DNA of 52,565 nt from Planctomycetota bacterium (GTDB lineage: Bacteria; Planctomycetota; UBA1135; UBA2386), in the NCBI GenBank assembly GCA_016235155.1, contig JACRLW010000051.1, forward strand, positions 1 to 52,565. The letters are read 5' to 3'. The notes below the pieces were generated by a model. It was not told where the DNA came from. It saw only the letters and a program-made list of their open reading frames with translations, and made no database searches. This document shows positions 17,062 to 27,170 of the stretch, in pieces (position 1 is the first letter of the stretch; each line of letters starts with the position of its first letter). Both the position numbers and the translations under genes were made by a program.

Positions 17062-18486
17062 TCAGCGGCCGAGCCCGTACGCAGCCACGAAGGACCGGAG
17101 CGCGTCGCTCGGGCGCGCGCGCAGTTCCTCGAGAACGAGCGCGTGGCGGAAGCGACCGAGTGCGAGCCAGGCGCGGTAGTCGTCGGGGATGCGGAGGCCG
17201 AACTCGGGCTTGGACTCCAGTTCGAGCAAGGCGCCCGGGCGTCCGCTCAGTTCGCGCCAGAACTCCTGGAAGCGTTGCGGCTCGTCTCGCGCGAGCTTCA
17301 TCGTGACGTCGTTGAACCAGGCGTTCGTCGAGCTCGGTCCGGCGCGGAGGCGCGCGAGCTGCGCGCGCTTGGGGTCGTCGATCAGTTCGATGCGCGCGAC
17401 CATCACCCGGTCGATCGACGCGTCGCTCGACAGGCGCAGCGGCATGACCGCATCGGTCCACTCCTGCGGCAGCAGCCAGAAGACGCGCAGCCCGGGGCTC
17501 CGGAAGTAGGAGACCCGCCAGGTGTCGAGGAGAGCCGTCGCTTCGTCGGCGAACAGGCCGTCGGCGACCAGCGCGGCATGCATCGCCTGACGCAACCGAG
17601 ACGCGTTCGCGGCGTCGAAGTCCGCCGGCGCGAACGTCGCACGGGTGCGGACGAGCACCGCGTCGTCATCCGCGTCGTCGCGGCCGAGCGGCAGCGGCGG
17701 GAGCTCGCGGAACGCGCAGCCTCGGGTCGGGTCGACGTGCACGAGGAAGCCCGGACCGGTCGAGCAGCGCAGGGGCTTCGCTCGCGGCGAGCGCCGTTCG
17801 CGCACCAGGAGTTCCGTGCGATCCGCGCTGCGCACGACGCTCAGCGGCGGCTCGACATTCCCGACGCCGCGGTAGAAGAGGAAGCGCTCCGCTTCGTCGC
17901 CGACCTGCACGTCGCTCGCCGCGACGTTCCGCGGGGCGAGCCACACCGGAGCGTCGGTCGCCGGCGGTTCCGCGCTGCGCTCGCCGCCGATGCGCACGTT
18001 CCGCCACGCCAGAGTGCCGTCGAGATCCGGATCGATGCTCCCGATCGGATCGACGTCCATCCCCGGCAGCGTCGCATCACCGCGCGGGAAGAACTCCGAC
18101 AACCAACCGCCGCGCCACGCGACCTCCACGTCGAGCGTCCGCGGTTCCGCGCCAGCCGGAAGATGGAAGTAGAGGACCGGCGTCTCGAGCCGCATGGTCA
18201 CGTCCGGATGGCACGACGGCGCACCCTGGAAGAAGCATGGCGCGAGGTCGTGGAGCGCGAGCAAGCCGCCGTTGAGGCGTCGATCGCGCAGCGGGCGATG
18301 CACGAAGTCGGGCAACGGCTCGTCCTCCGTGTTCACGCCGCCGATCGGCGTGCCGTCGTCGTCGAGGAGGCACGTGAAGGTGCCCCACTCGTGGACGACG
18401 AGACGAGGCTGTTCCTGCGCGACGGGTGCGACGGCCGCGGTGAGCGCGACGAGGACCGGCCCGACGAGTGCGGCGATGACATTCAT
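17062..18486 (-). CDS. Secreted VHEWGTF-type protein of unknown function
   Basis: The protein has 474 residues from the ATG at 18486, which gives a proper signal peptide (LVGPVLVALTAAVAPVAQ). Longer readings are polar. Directly after cleavage comes RLVVHEWGTFTCLLDDDG, the hallmark of a family of exported proteins common in planctomycetes whose function is not known. The rest is mixed alpha/beta without catalytic motifs. It starts 85 bases from the divergent acetyltransferase. Confidence 0.75.
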   Translation of the reverse strand: MNVIAALVGPVLVALTAAVAPVAQEQPRLVVHEWGTFTCLLDDDGTPIGGVNTEDEPLPDFVHRPLRDRRLNGGLLALHDLAPCFFQGAPSCHPDVTMRLETPVLYFHLPAGAEPRTLDVEVAWRGGWLSEFFPRGDATLPGMDVDPIGSIDPDLDGTLAWRNVRIGGERSAEPPATDAPVWLAPRNVAASDVQVGDEAERFLFYRGVGNVEPPLSVVRSADRTELLVRERRSPRAKPLRCSTGPGFLVHVDPTRGCAFRELPPLPLGRDDADDDAVLVRTRATFAPADFDAANASRLRQAMHAALVADGLFADEATALLDTWRVSYFRSPGLRVFWLLPQEWTDAVMPLRLSSDASIDRVMVARIELIDDPKRAQLARLRAGPSSTNAWFNDVTMKLARDEPQRFQEFWRELSGRPGALLELESKPEFGLRIPDDYRAWLALGRFRHALVLEELRARPSDALRSFVAAYGLGR

Positions 18487-18556
18487 GGCGGTGACGGACG
18501 TTTCGCCATTCTGCCCGTTAGCGGAGGCGTGCCGGTAGCGCGCGATCCGGCCAACG

Positions 18557-18562
18557 AGGAGG
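18557..18562 (+). promoter_or_regulatory. Ribosome binding site deciding the acetyltransferase start
   Basis: AGGAGG touches the first ATG (18563) but sits 9 bases before the second (18572), so the second ATG is the likely start. Confidence 0.7.
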
Positions 18563-18571
18563 ATGCCGCCG

Positions 18572-19093
18572 ATGACTCCAACCGTGACCGTTCGCCGCGA
18601 GCAAGCCGGCGATGCGGCTGCGATTCGCGAGGTCCTGGTCGCCGCGTTCCCAAGCGACGCCGAAGCGCGTCTCGTCGAGTTGCTGCGCGACAACGGACGC
18701 CTGGTCGTCTCGCTCGTCGCCGTGCTGGGGACCGCGTTCGTCGGTCACGTCGCGTTCAGTCCGGTGCACGTCTTCGGCGCACCGCGCGCCACGGGTCTCG
18801 GGCTCGCTCCGATCGCCGTGCTCCCCGAGTTCCAGCGCGGGGGCATCGGCGCGCGACTGATGGATGCGGGACTCGACGAATGCGCCCGCGTCGACGCCGG
18901 CTTCGTCGTGGTGCTCGGCGAGCCGTCGTACTACCGGCGCTTCGGTTTCGAGCGCGCCGATCGGCGCGGGCTCGGCAACGAGTACGGCGCAACCGACGCC
19001 TTCATGGTCCTCGAACTCGTGCCGAACTCGTTGGCCGGCATGCGCGGCATCGTGCGCTACGGCGACGAATTCGCGGCAGTGGCGGAGAACTGA
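18572..19093 (+). CDS. GNAT N-acetyltransferase (YhbS-like)
   Basis: The protein has 173 residues with a complete GNAT fold. The acetyl-CoA loop reads GLAPIAVLPEFQRGGIGARLM, with the Q/RxxGxG/A pyrophosphate signature, followed by VVVLGEPSYYRRFGFE, a stretch typical of the YhbS subgroup. The substrate is unknown. It abuts a second GNAT gene and is probably co-transcribed with it. Confidence 0.88.
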   Translation: MTPTVTVRREQAGDAAAIREVLVAAFPSDAEARLVELLRDNGRLVVSLVAVLGTAFVGHVAFSPVHVFGAPRATGLGLAPIAVLPEFQRGGIGARLMDAGLDECARVDAGFVVVLGEPSYYRRFGFERADRRGLGNEYGATDAFMVLELVPNSLAGMRGIVRYGDEFAAVAEN

Positions 19094-19552
19094 ATGGGAA
19101 CGGTCCGCCTCGCGACGGCCGCCGACTTCGAGTCGCTCTGCGCAATCGACCACGCCGCGTTCGGCGACCACGCCTACGACCGCTTCGCGCTGCGGCAATT
19201 CCTCGCGCTCTTCCCGCGATCGGTGTTCCTCGCCGAGAGCGACCAGGGTGAGCCGCTCGGCATGGCGATCGGCGGCCACGTCGCTTCCGGTGAGCCGGGC
19301 TGGGTGCTCAGCGTCGCCGTCGTTCCGTCCGCGCGCGGACAAGGGCTCGGGCGCGAACTCGCGGATCGTCTGACGCGACGACTCGCCGAACTCGGCGCGC
19401 GCAAGGTGCGCCTCACTGTCGAGGAATCGAACCGCGCCGGACGCGCGCTCTATGCATCGCTCGGCTACCGCGAGGTCGGCCGCGACGACGCGTACTTCGG
19501 CCGCGGTCACGCGCGTTTCCTCATGGAATGGACCGCCGTGTCCGGTGACTGA
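19094..19552 (+). CDS. GNAT N-acetyltransferase (RimI-like)
   Basis: The protein has 152 residues. It has the GNAT core VLSVAVVPSARGQGLGRELA and the C-terminal NRAGRALYASLGYREVGR stretch common to RimI-type enzymes that acetylate protein N-termini or small amines. The ATG follows the preceding stop by one base. The substrate is not predictable. Confidence 0.88.
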   Translation: MGTVRLATAADFESLCAIDHAAFGDHAYDRFALRQFLALFPRSVFLAESDQGEPLGMAIGGHVASGEPGWVLSVAVVPSARGQGLGRELADRLTRRLAELGARKVRLTVEESNRAGRALYASLGYREVGRDDAYFGRGHARFLMEWTAVSGD

Positions 19553-19649
19553 CGAGCGCGAAGCCAAAGCAGACATCCGCACGATGGAGAGCGGAGCGCC
19601 GTCGCAGTAGCTTCCCGCCGCCAACCCGAACCCCAAGCAGGAGCATTCG

Positions 19650-20222
19650 ATGGTCCCATTGCTCGATCTCTGGCTGCCGATCCTCGTGTCCGCGATCGGA
19701 GTCTTCCTCGCCAGCTCCGTCATCCACATGGCGCTGCCGATTCACAAGAGCGACTACCGCAAGCTGCCGAGCGAGGACAGCGTCATGTCCGCGATCCGCG
19801 CCGCGAGCATCGCACCGGGCGAGTACATGTTCCCGATGTGCAACTCGATGAAGGACATGAGCTCTCCCGAGTTCGTGGCGAGACTGAACCAAGGACCGGT
19901 CGGATCCATCGTGGTACGGCCGAACGGTCCGTGCAGCATGGGCAAGGCGCTCGGCCAGTGGTTCGTGCTCTGCCTCACGATCTCGATCTTCGTCGCCTAC
20001 ATCGCGGGAATCGGCACTCCGCACGGCGCGACCTTCGCACAGGCGTTCCGCGTCGCGGGTGCCGCGGCCGTGCTCGGTCACGCTTTCGGCACGGTGTCCA
20101 ACTCGATCTGGAAGGGCGTCGACTGGGGCGTGAGCCTCAAGTTCGTCTTCGACGGCGTCGTCTACGGCCTCGTCACCGCCGCGGTCTTCGGCTGGTTGTG
20201 GCCGGGCGTCGCCGCGGTGTGA
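19650..20222 (+). CDS. Membrane protein of unknown function
   Basis: The protein has 190 residues. One helix lies at the N-terminus (residues about 6-28). A polar stretch (residues 29-100) follows, and three or four helices lie in the C-terminal half (about 108-188). AGGAG 8 bases before the ATG supports the start. No family is recognised. Its 3' end overlaps the convergent small membrane gene by 50 bases. Confidence 0.7.
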   Translation: MVPLLDLWLPILVSAIGVFLASSVIHMALPIHKSDYRKLPSEDSVMSAIRAASIAPGEYMFPMCNSMKDMSSPEFVARLNQGPVGSIVVRPNGPCSMGKALGQWFVLCLTISIFVAYIAGIGTPHGATFAQAFRVAGAAAVLGHAFGTVSNSIWKGVDWGVSLKFVFDGVVYGLVTAAVFGWLWPGVAAV

Positions 20223-20565
20223 GGTGATCCACCGCGCCGCCGCACCGCGAGCGCGGCAGTGACGATCCCGTCGCGGCGACCGGCGCCGCGGCCAGCGCCC
20301 CGAACAGCAGCGTGACGAACAGCAGCGCGCCGAGGACGCCGAGTCGGATCGCACGCAGCGAGGCCAATGCGACGAGTGCGAGCGCCGCGACGAACACCGC
20401 GCCCGCGACGACGTGGACGAACAGCGCCCAGCCGTGAAGGGTCTCGCCGCGCAGCATCGCCAGGTAGCCGGACGCGGCGAGGACGAGCAACGCGACGACG
20501 CCGGATCCGCCGCAGCACGTCAGACAAAGCGGGATCGCCCGCGTTCGCCGAGCCGCGGGGCTCAT
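20173..20565 (-). CDS. Small membrane protein linked to the multiheme cytochrome
   Basis: The protein has 130 residues with three hydrophobic segments at about 20-38, 44-68 and 72-95, and a basic C-terminal tail. An N-terminal LTCCGGSG could bind metal or be lipidated, but that is speculative. Histidines lie in or near the membrane helices (TLHGWALFVHVVAG), as in small cytochrome b-type membrane partners of cytochromes c. The ATG overlaps the cytochrome stop as ATGA, so it is the third gene of that operon. The tail overlaps the convergent gene. Confidence 0.6.
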   Translation of the reverse strand: MSPAARRTRAIPLCLTCCGGSGVVALLVLAASGYLAMLRGETLHGWALFVHVVAGAVFVAALALVALASLRAIRLGVLGALLFVTLLFGALAAAPVAATGSSLPRSRCGGAVDHLTPRRRPATTSRRPRR

Positions 20566-22424
20566 GCGGGCGGACTCCGCTTCCCGATCGCGGCGAGCGC
20601 GCGCAACGCGTGCGCGAGGAGCACGATCGTGACGACGCCGATCGCGACGACGACGAGGAGCTTGAACCAGTCGCGACCGGCGAACGACTTCTCCCACGCG
20701 GCGACGAGCGTCGCGTCGAGCTGCAGACGCTCGACCCCGCTCGACGCCGGTGGATCGGCATCGGGAACCACGCCGATCGCCGCGACGCGCGCGTGGACGA
20801 ACGGCGCATCGCCCGCGTGACACTCGGTGCAGCCGCGTGCGCCCAAGGCGTCGCGCGCCGGCCGCACGTCGTGTGCGATCGACCAGCTCACGGGTTTCGC
20901 CGCGGAGTGCTCGAAGGACACGAGTTGCTTGCCGTCCGCGCCGAGTCGCCACGCGCGACCGCCGGAGACGAACACCGGCGTGGCGTCGCTGCGTTGCGTC
21001 GCGAACGCAGCGAGTCCCGCGGCGATCTTCGCGCGCGCTTCGTCGCCGGCGCCGAGCTCCGCGACGAGGTCCTTGCGCACCCGCAACGCGCGGCGCACGG
21101 TCGCGAACGCGGCATCGGGAGTGATCGGCGTGAGCGCTCCGTCCTTCGACCAGGCCCAGAACGACGGCCACGCCATCCGATGCGGGCGCACGACGCCGTC
21201 GTCGTCGCGCGCGAGCACCGGTTCGACGATGCGCGGCAGATCGTCGTCGCCGCGAGTCTGGCTCGGGATCCCGAGCGCGTGCGCGAGCGAGGTCTGCACG
21301 CGTCTTTGCATCGCGGCGGAGCGCGGACCGGAGTGGCACGCCGTGCATGAGAGCTTCTCGAGATGCACCGCCGGCAGTCCGCGATGCTCGGCCGCGGGCG
21401 CGCCGAGCCGACCGCCTGCCGCGACGACGTTGCCGTGCCCGTCGCTCTCGTCGAGATGGCAGCCGCGGCACGAGAAGCTCGCGATCGACGCGCCGCTCGG
21501 GTGGCGTTCGCCCTCGTGGCCGCGCACGAGATGGTGGGCGAGGTCGTTGCGATGGCAGTCCGCGCAGCGCATCCCGGCGCGGAGATGGACGTCGTCGTCG
21601 TGCAGCCAGCGGGGTTCGGCGCCGTCGCCGACCGCCCGCGCGGAATGACAGGTCCAGCACGCTTCGTTCGAGGGCACGCGCACCACGTCGAAGAAGACCT
21701 TGCCGTCGGGGTCGAAGCGGGCGCGGTCGTAGCGCGTGCGCGGCAGCTTCGCCTTGCCGTCCGGCGTCGTCGCATCGTGCGAGTCGGGAAGCGACTTCAC
21801 GTCGCCGTCCGCGTGCAGCAACCCGAGTGCCTTGCCCGACGCCCACGCGAAGTCCTGCGCATCGATCGCCTTGCTCCAGCGTTCGTGGCTCCAGCTCGCG
21901 TTGCGGTCGTGGCACACCATGCAGTCGACGTCGAGCGCGCCGCTGAGGCGGAAGCGACCTTGCGTTGCATCGGCGCCCGCGTAGCTCGACGCGCCGCCAG
22001 GAAGATGGCGTCCGAACTCGAGGACGAAGCGGAAGCCGTCGACGCCGAGTTCACGCGGATCGAAGGTGCCCGCCCACTTGCGGTACGAGAGGGGCAACTG
22101 GGTGCCCGTGCGCGGGTCGGTCCAGAGCCACGGCTCGCCGGGACGGCCGGCATCGGTGTCGCTGCCGGCGGCCGCGAAGTGCCAACCGTGTTCGATCGCG
22201 GCGACGTCGTGGCACTTCCCGCAGGTCTTGGTCGTCGAGAACGGCGGCGCATCGGCGTCGCCGGGATCGATCGTCTTCCCCGACGCGTCGAGCAGTTCGA
22301 TCCAGTGCGCGTGGGCGCGACGGCTCCCGGTCGCCTTGAAGTCCTCGTCAGGACGCGGTTCCTGCGCGGCGAGCCCCGTCGCGACGGCGAGCGCCGCGCA
22401 GGCGGACGCGACGGCGCGCTTCAC
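20562..22424 (-). CDS. Seven-heme cytochrome c with C-terminal membrane anchor
   Basis: The protein has 620 residues. A signal peptide at the N-terminus (VASACAALAVATGLAAQ) is followed by seven CxxCH heme motifs: CGKCH, CMVCH, CWTCH, CADCH, CRGCH, CTACH and CTECH. A helix near the C-terminus (KLLVVVAIGVVTIVLLAHAL) anchors it on the periplasmic side. It should carry electrons or catalyse a redox reaction outside the cytoplasm; the substrate is unknown. The spacing does not let me name a nitrite, hydroxylamine or tetrathionate enzyme. GTG start overlaps the SUMF1 stop as GTGA. Downstream is the small membrane protein, a possible quinone-side partner. Confidence 0.88.
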   Translation of the reverse strand: MKRAVASACAALAVATGLAAQEPRPDEDFKATGSRRAHAHWIELLDASGKTIDPGDADAPPFSTTKTCGKCHDVAAIEHGWHFAAAGSDTDAGRPGEPWLWTDPRTGTQLPLSYRKWAGTFDPRELGVDGFRFVLEFGRHLPGGASSYAGADATQGRFRLSGALDVDCMVCHDRNASWSHERWSKAIDAQDFAWASGKALGLLHADGDVKSLPDSHDATTPDGKAKLPRTRYDRARFDPDGKVFFDVVRVPSNEACWTCHSARAVGDGAEPRWLHDDDVHLRAGMRCADCHRNDLAHHLVRGHEGERHPSGASIASFSCRGCHLDESDGHGNVVAAGGRLGAPAAEHRGLPAVHLEKLSCTACHSGPRSAAMQRRVQTSLAHALGIPSQTRGDDDLPRIVEPVLARDDDGVVRPHRMAWPSFWAWSKDGALTPITPDAAFATVRRALRVRKDLVAELGAGDEARAKIAAGLAAFATQRSDATPVFVSGGRAWRLGADGKQLVSFEHSAAKPVSWSIAHDVRPARDALGARGCTECHAGDAPFVHARVAAIGVVPDADPPASSGVERLQLDATLVAAWEKSFAGRDWFKLLVVVAIGVVTIVLLAHALRALAAIGKRSPPA

Positions 22425-23575
22425 TTGCCGTCTCCGGCCGGCGCGACGGGCACGCGCAGCTCCTTGCCGCCGTTCGTGAGGATCTCGAGCGTGAGTTCGT
22501 CCTGCGATTCCCACGCGCGGAGCTGTTCCTGTGCGTCGGGCATGACCAACGGCCGCACGATGCGGAAGCCGACGTGGAAGCCGTCGGTGAACCACCAGAT
22601 GCTCTTGGGCAGTTGCGGGTCGCGCTTGTGCCACTGCGACTGCGACGCCAACCGCGCGGCCGAGCGGCACGCGCTCGCTTCCGCTTCCCAACTCCCGCCG
22701 CGTGCGACGCACGGGAACATGTCCGTCGGCCAGCGCACCGCGTCGCGCCAGGGGACGGTCTTGCCGGCGAACGCCGCGTACGCGTCGGCCTGGTACTGGT
22801 CGATCACCCACTCCGCGACGTTGCCGTGCATGTCGAAGAGGCCCCACGGGTTCGGCTGCTTCGTCCCGACCTTGCGGTAGCCGGCGCCGAAGTCGGGGTG
22901 ACCCTTGCTCGGGTCCTCGTACGCGGAGTTGTCGAAGTACCAGGCGTGCTCGCCGAGCTGCGCTTCGTCCGCGCCGCACGACCATGCGCTCGCCATGCCG
23001 GCGCGCGCGGCGTACTCCCACTCCGCTTCGGTCGGCAGGCGATAGAAGCGACCGGTGCGCTTGCTCAGCCACTTCGTGAACTGGCGCGCGGCGAAGTGCG
23101 TGATGTTCGCGACCGGGTAGCCGCCGTTCGTGCCCATGCCCGAGAGGATGGGCGCGGCGTCCTGCTCGTAGAGTGGCGTGGGCAGGCTCACGGCGTCGGC
23201 CCACGCGTCGGCGGCAATCTCGTCCTTGCGCAGCGCCTTGTCGCCGAGGGTGCGGTACTCGCGGCGGAACTCGTCGAACGTGTCCCAGGTGATCTCGAAC
23301 TTCCCGATCCAGAACGGCTCGACTTCGACGGTGAACGCCGGACCCTCGTCGGTCTTGCGCCCCGGCTCGTCGGCGGGGGAACCGATGCGCACGGTCGCGG
23401 GGAATCCCGCTTCGCCGACCTTCAGAGCGACCATCGGGATCTCGACCTTCGTCCCCGCGACGGACTCCGCGTACGAGTCCATCGACGACACGGCGCCGCC
23501 ATCCTGCGCGACGACGAACGAGAGCGACGACACGGCGGCGAAGGCCGCACGAACGAAGCGGAAGCGGACGTTCAT
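22421..23575 (-). CDS. Exported formylglycine-generating-enzyme-like (SUMF1/FGE) protein
   Basis: The protein has 384 residues with a signal-like N-terminus. The FGE-sulfatase fold is clear from ITWDTFDEF, PVANITHFAARQFTKWLSKR, FYRLPTEAEWEYAARAG, GLFDMHGNVAEWV, VARGGSW and GFRIVR. The true oxygenase needs two Cys near the C-terminus; here only an isolated Cys is seen (EASACRSAAR), so a structural or binding role is as likely as formylglycine formation. No sulfatase is in the window. It is the first gene of the cytochrome operon. Confidence 0.88.
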   Translation of the reverse strand: MNVRFRFVRAAFAAVSSLSFVVAQDGGAVSSMDSYAESVAGTKVEIPMVALKVGEAGFPATVRIGSPADEPGRKTDEGPAFTVEVEPFWIGKFEITWDTFDEFRREYRTLGDKALRKDEIAADAWADAVSLPTPLYEQDAAPILSGMGTNGGYPVANITHFAARQFTKWLSKRTGRFYRLPTEAEWEYAARAGMASAWSCGADEAQLGEHAWYFDNSAYEDPSKGHPDFGAGYRKVGTKQPNPWGLFDMHGNVAEWVIDQYQADAYAAFAGKTVPWRDAVRWPTDMFPCVARGGSWEAEASACRSAARLASQSQWHKRDPQLPKSIWWFTDGFHVGFRIVRPLVMPDAQEQLRAWESQDELTLEILTNGGKELRVPVAPAGDGK

Positions 23576-23588
23576 CGAGGGCGCGGGA

Positions 23589-24620
23589 GTCTACGGGACC
23601 ACGCGGCGGATCGGAGGCGTTGTCGCGCTCGCGCTCGCCCTCGCGGCCTGCGGCACCACTCCGCCATCGCCGCACGGGCCGACGCGCGTCGAGTTCGTCG
23701 AGCCGCACATGGGGACTGGGTTCCGCATCGTGGCCTGGATCGACGACGAGCAGCGTGCCGAGACCGCGATGCGCGCCGCGTTCGCGAGGATCGCCGCGCT
23801 CGATACCGCGCTCAGCGACTGGAAGCCCGACAGCGAACTGAGCCGGCTCTCGCGCGCGCCACGTGGCGGGCCGGTGACCGTGAGCGACGACCTGCTCGCG
23901 GTTCTCGTCCGCGCCGCGGAGATCGCGCAAGCGACCGGTGGGGCGTTCGACGTCACGCTCGGCCCCTTCGTCGTGTTGTGGCGACGTGCGCTGCGCCAGC
24001 GCGAGCTGCCGGCGCCGGAACGACTCGACGCAGCCCGCGCCTCGGTCGGGTGGCGTCTCGTCGCGATCGATCGCGAGGCGCGGACCGTGACCCTGCGTGC
24101 GCCGTCGATGCGGCTCGACCTCGGCGGGATCGGCGAGGGCTTCGCGGCCGACGCCGCGCTCGCGGTGCTCGCCGAGCATGGCATCACGCGTGCGCTCGTC
24201 GACGCCGGCGGCGACCTCGCGATCGGCGATCCGCCGCCGGACGAGGACGGCTGGACGATCGCGCTGCGCACGAGCGCCGAAGGGCCGGCCGAGGCGATCC
24301 GCGTCGCGCGCTGCGGCGTTGCGACCTCGGGCGACCTGTTCCGTTCCATCGAGATCGACGGCACGCGCTGGTCGCACGTCATCGATCCGCGCACGGGGCT
24401 CGGCGTCACGGCGAGGCGATCGGCGACGGTCGTCGCCGCGGACGCCGCGACCGCCGACGCGCTCGCGACCGCGTGCTGCGTGCTCGAACCGAACGCGGCG
24501 TTGGAGGCCGTCGCGCGCATCGACGGGGCCGCGGCCCTCGTGCGGCAGACCGACGACGAGGCGACGGTCGTGCGGGTCTCGCCGGGTTTCCCCGCGCGTG
24601 TGGATCCAAACCGGCGTTGA
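23589..24620 (+). CDS. apbE: FAD:protein FMN transferase (ApbE), lipoprotein
   Basis: ApbE attaches FMN covalently to Ser/Thr of exported redox proteins. Visible motifs are HMGTGFRIVAW near the N-terminus, TGGAFDVTLGP, DLGGIGEGFAAD, ALVDAGGDLAIGD and HVIDPRTG. A lipobox (ALALAAC) makes it a periplasmic lipoprotein. The start is uncertain: between the divergent SUMF1 start and the lipobox no ATG, GTG or TTG is in frame, so initiation on a rare codon around 23589-23610 is assumed. It is divergent from the cytochrome operon, which suggests joint use in a redox system, though no clear FMN-acceptor domain was found in the window. Confidence 0.85.
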   Translation, partial: VYGTTRRIGGVVALALALAACGTTPPSPHGPTRVEFVEPHMGTGFRIVAWIDDEQRAETAMRAAFARIAALDTALSDWKPDSELSRLSRAPRGGPVTVSDDLLAVLVRAAEIAQATGGAFDVTLGPFVVLWRRALRQRELPAPERLDAARASVGWRLVAIDREARTVTLRAPSMRLDLGGIGEGFAADAALAVLAEHGITRALVDAGGDLAIGDPPPDEDGWTIALRTSAEGPAEAIRVARCGVATSGDLFRSIEIDGTRWSHVIDPRTGLGVTARRSATVVAADAATADALATACCVLEPNAALEAVARIDGAAALVRQTDDEATVVRVSPGFPARVDPNRR

Positions 24621-24667
24621 GCCCGCGGAGCGCAGCGTGGTAGCGTGCCGCGCACGAGCCAACGACC

Positions 24668-25951
<1,284 letters not shown>

Positions 25952-25955
25952 GGCC

Positions 25956-27170
25956 CTAGCGCTCCAGGAGAGCGTCGCGGACGACTTGGGCGAGGAGCGC
26001 GTAGCCGACGTCGTTGCAGTGGCCGTCGGCGACGAACAGCGCGGCGGCGGGCTCCTGCGCGAGGCGCGCTTCGAAGCGGGTGACCGTCGAGTGGAACTCC
26101 ATCCCGGCGCGCTTCGCGACGTCGGCCAGGTACTCGTCGGGGAACGACGTGCGATTCGGGTAGCCGATCAAGACGGGCGTGGCGCCGCTCGCGCGACACC
26201 GCTCCGCGATCTGCGCGACGTGCTCGCGATGCACCTGGAACGCGCGCAGCGCTTCGACGCCGACGTTCATCTCGCCGATCGTGACGAACGCGCGTTGTTC
26301 GCCGGTCGACGGCTTCAGCCAGATGCCGTCGGCCTGACGCCAGCCGAATGCCGCGGCGAAGGCGGCGGCGACGTTCTCGCGCAACGCACGCGGCGCGCGC
26401 AATTCCTCGAGCAGCGCATTCAGGTCCGTTGGATCGAGGCCGGAGATGGCGCGGAGCTCGGCGTCGAGTCGTGCGCGGACTCCGCTCCGCCAGTACGTGC
26501 GCACGGCCTCGCGCAGCGCGAGCTTCGGGTCGTCGCGTGAGATCGTCGGATCGGGCGGCGGCGGCGCGGTCGCGTCGTCCCCGGTCCAGAGGGGGAGGTC
26601 GTCGTGCTCGCGTCCCGGCGCCGCGGTGGTCTCGTCGCGAAACTGATTCCTGATCAACAGCCACAAGCGCCAGGTGCGGACCTCGAAGCGCCATGCGCGG
26701 TCGTCGTCGATCCGCGCGGACGGAGTCGTCCCGAGGTCGAGCGGCTCGGGGTGGCTCCAGCGATCGTTGAGTCCGATCAGCACGCAGACGAACTCGGGTC
26801 GTTCTCGCGCGAGTTGGCCGTCGCTGCGTTCGAGTGCCTGCCGGGAGTTGCGACCGGGGAAGCCCGCGTTCACGACGCGCCATGCGCCGGGCGCCGCGCG
26901 GTCGAGCAGGCGCTGGAGCTGCGCGGGGTACGCGCCCGCTTCGAACGAGCTCGCGCCGAGGCCGTAGGTGAACGAGTCGCCGACGCAGAGGACGACGCGC
27001 CGCGCGCCGTCGCCGCCGGCGCGCGACGTGGGGCCGACGATGGCGACGACCAGCGATGCCGCCTGCAAGACGAACTCGAGCAGGGCGAGCGATGCGACGA
27101 CGAGGATCGCCGTGTCGCGCAACCGGCGCGCGAAACCGCGGCGTGGCTGTCCGTCAGCTGCGCTCGGCAC
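25956..27170 (-). CDS. Membrane-anchored SGNH/GDSL hydrolase
   Basis: The protein has 404 residues. An N-terminal membrane helix (about residues 20-45) is followed by block I VLCVGDSFTYGLG with the catalytic Ser, block II Gly in NAGFPGRNS, block III GLNDRW with the oxyanion Asn, and the C-terminal VADGHCNDVGYALLA with Asp and His. The active site appears complete, unlike the paralogue at 753-1748. A long insertion sits between blocks III and V. It may de-acetylate or de-esterify an envelope polymer, but the substrate is unknown. Confidence 0.85.
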   Translation of the reverse strand: MPSAADGQPRRGFARRLRDTAILVVASLALLEFVLQAASLVVAIVGPTSRAGGDGARRVVLCVGDSFTYGLGASSFEAGAYPAQLQRLLDRAAPGAWRVVNAGFPGRNSRQALERSDGQLARERPEFVCVLIGLNDRWSHPEPLDLGTTPSARIDDDRAWRFEVRTWRLWLLIRNQFRDETTAAPGREHDDLPLWTGDDATAPPPPDPTISRDDPKLALREAVRTYWRSGVRARLDAELRAISGLDPTDLNALLEELRAPRALRENVAAAFAAAFGWRQADGIWLKPSTGEQRAFVTIGEMNVGVEALRAFQVHREHVAQIAERCRASGATPVLIGYPNRTSFPDEYLADVAKRAGMEFHSTVTRFEARLAQEPAAALFVADGHCNDVGYALLAQVVRDALLER

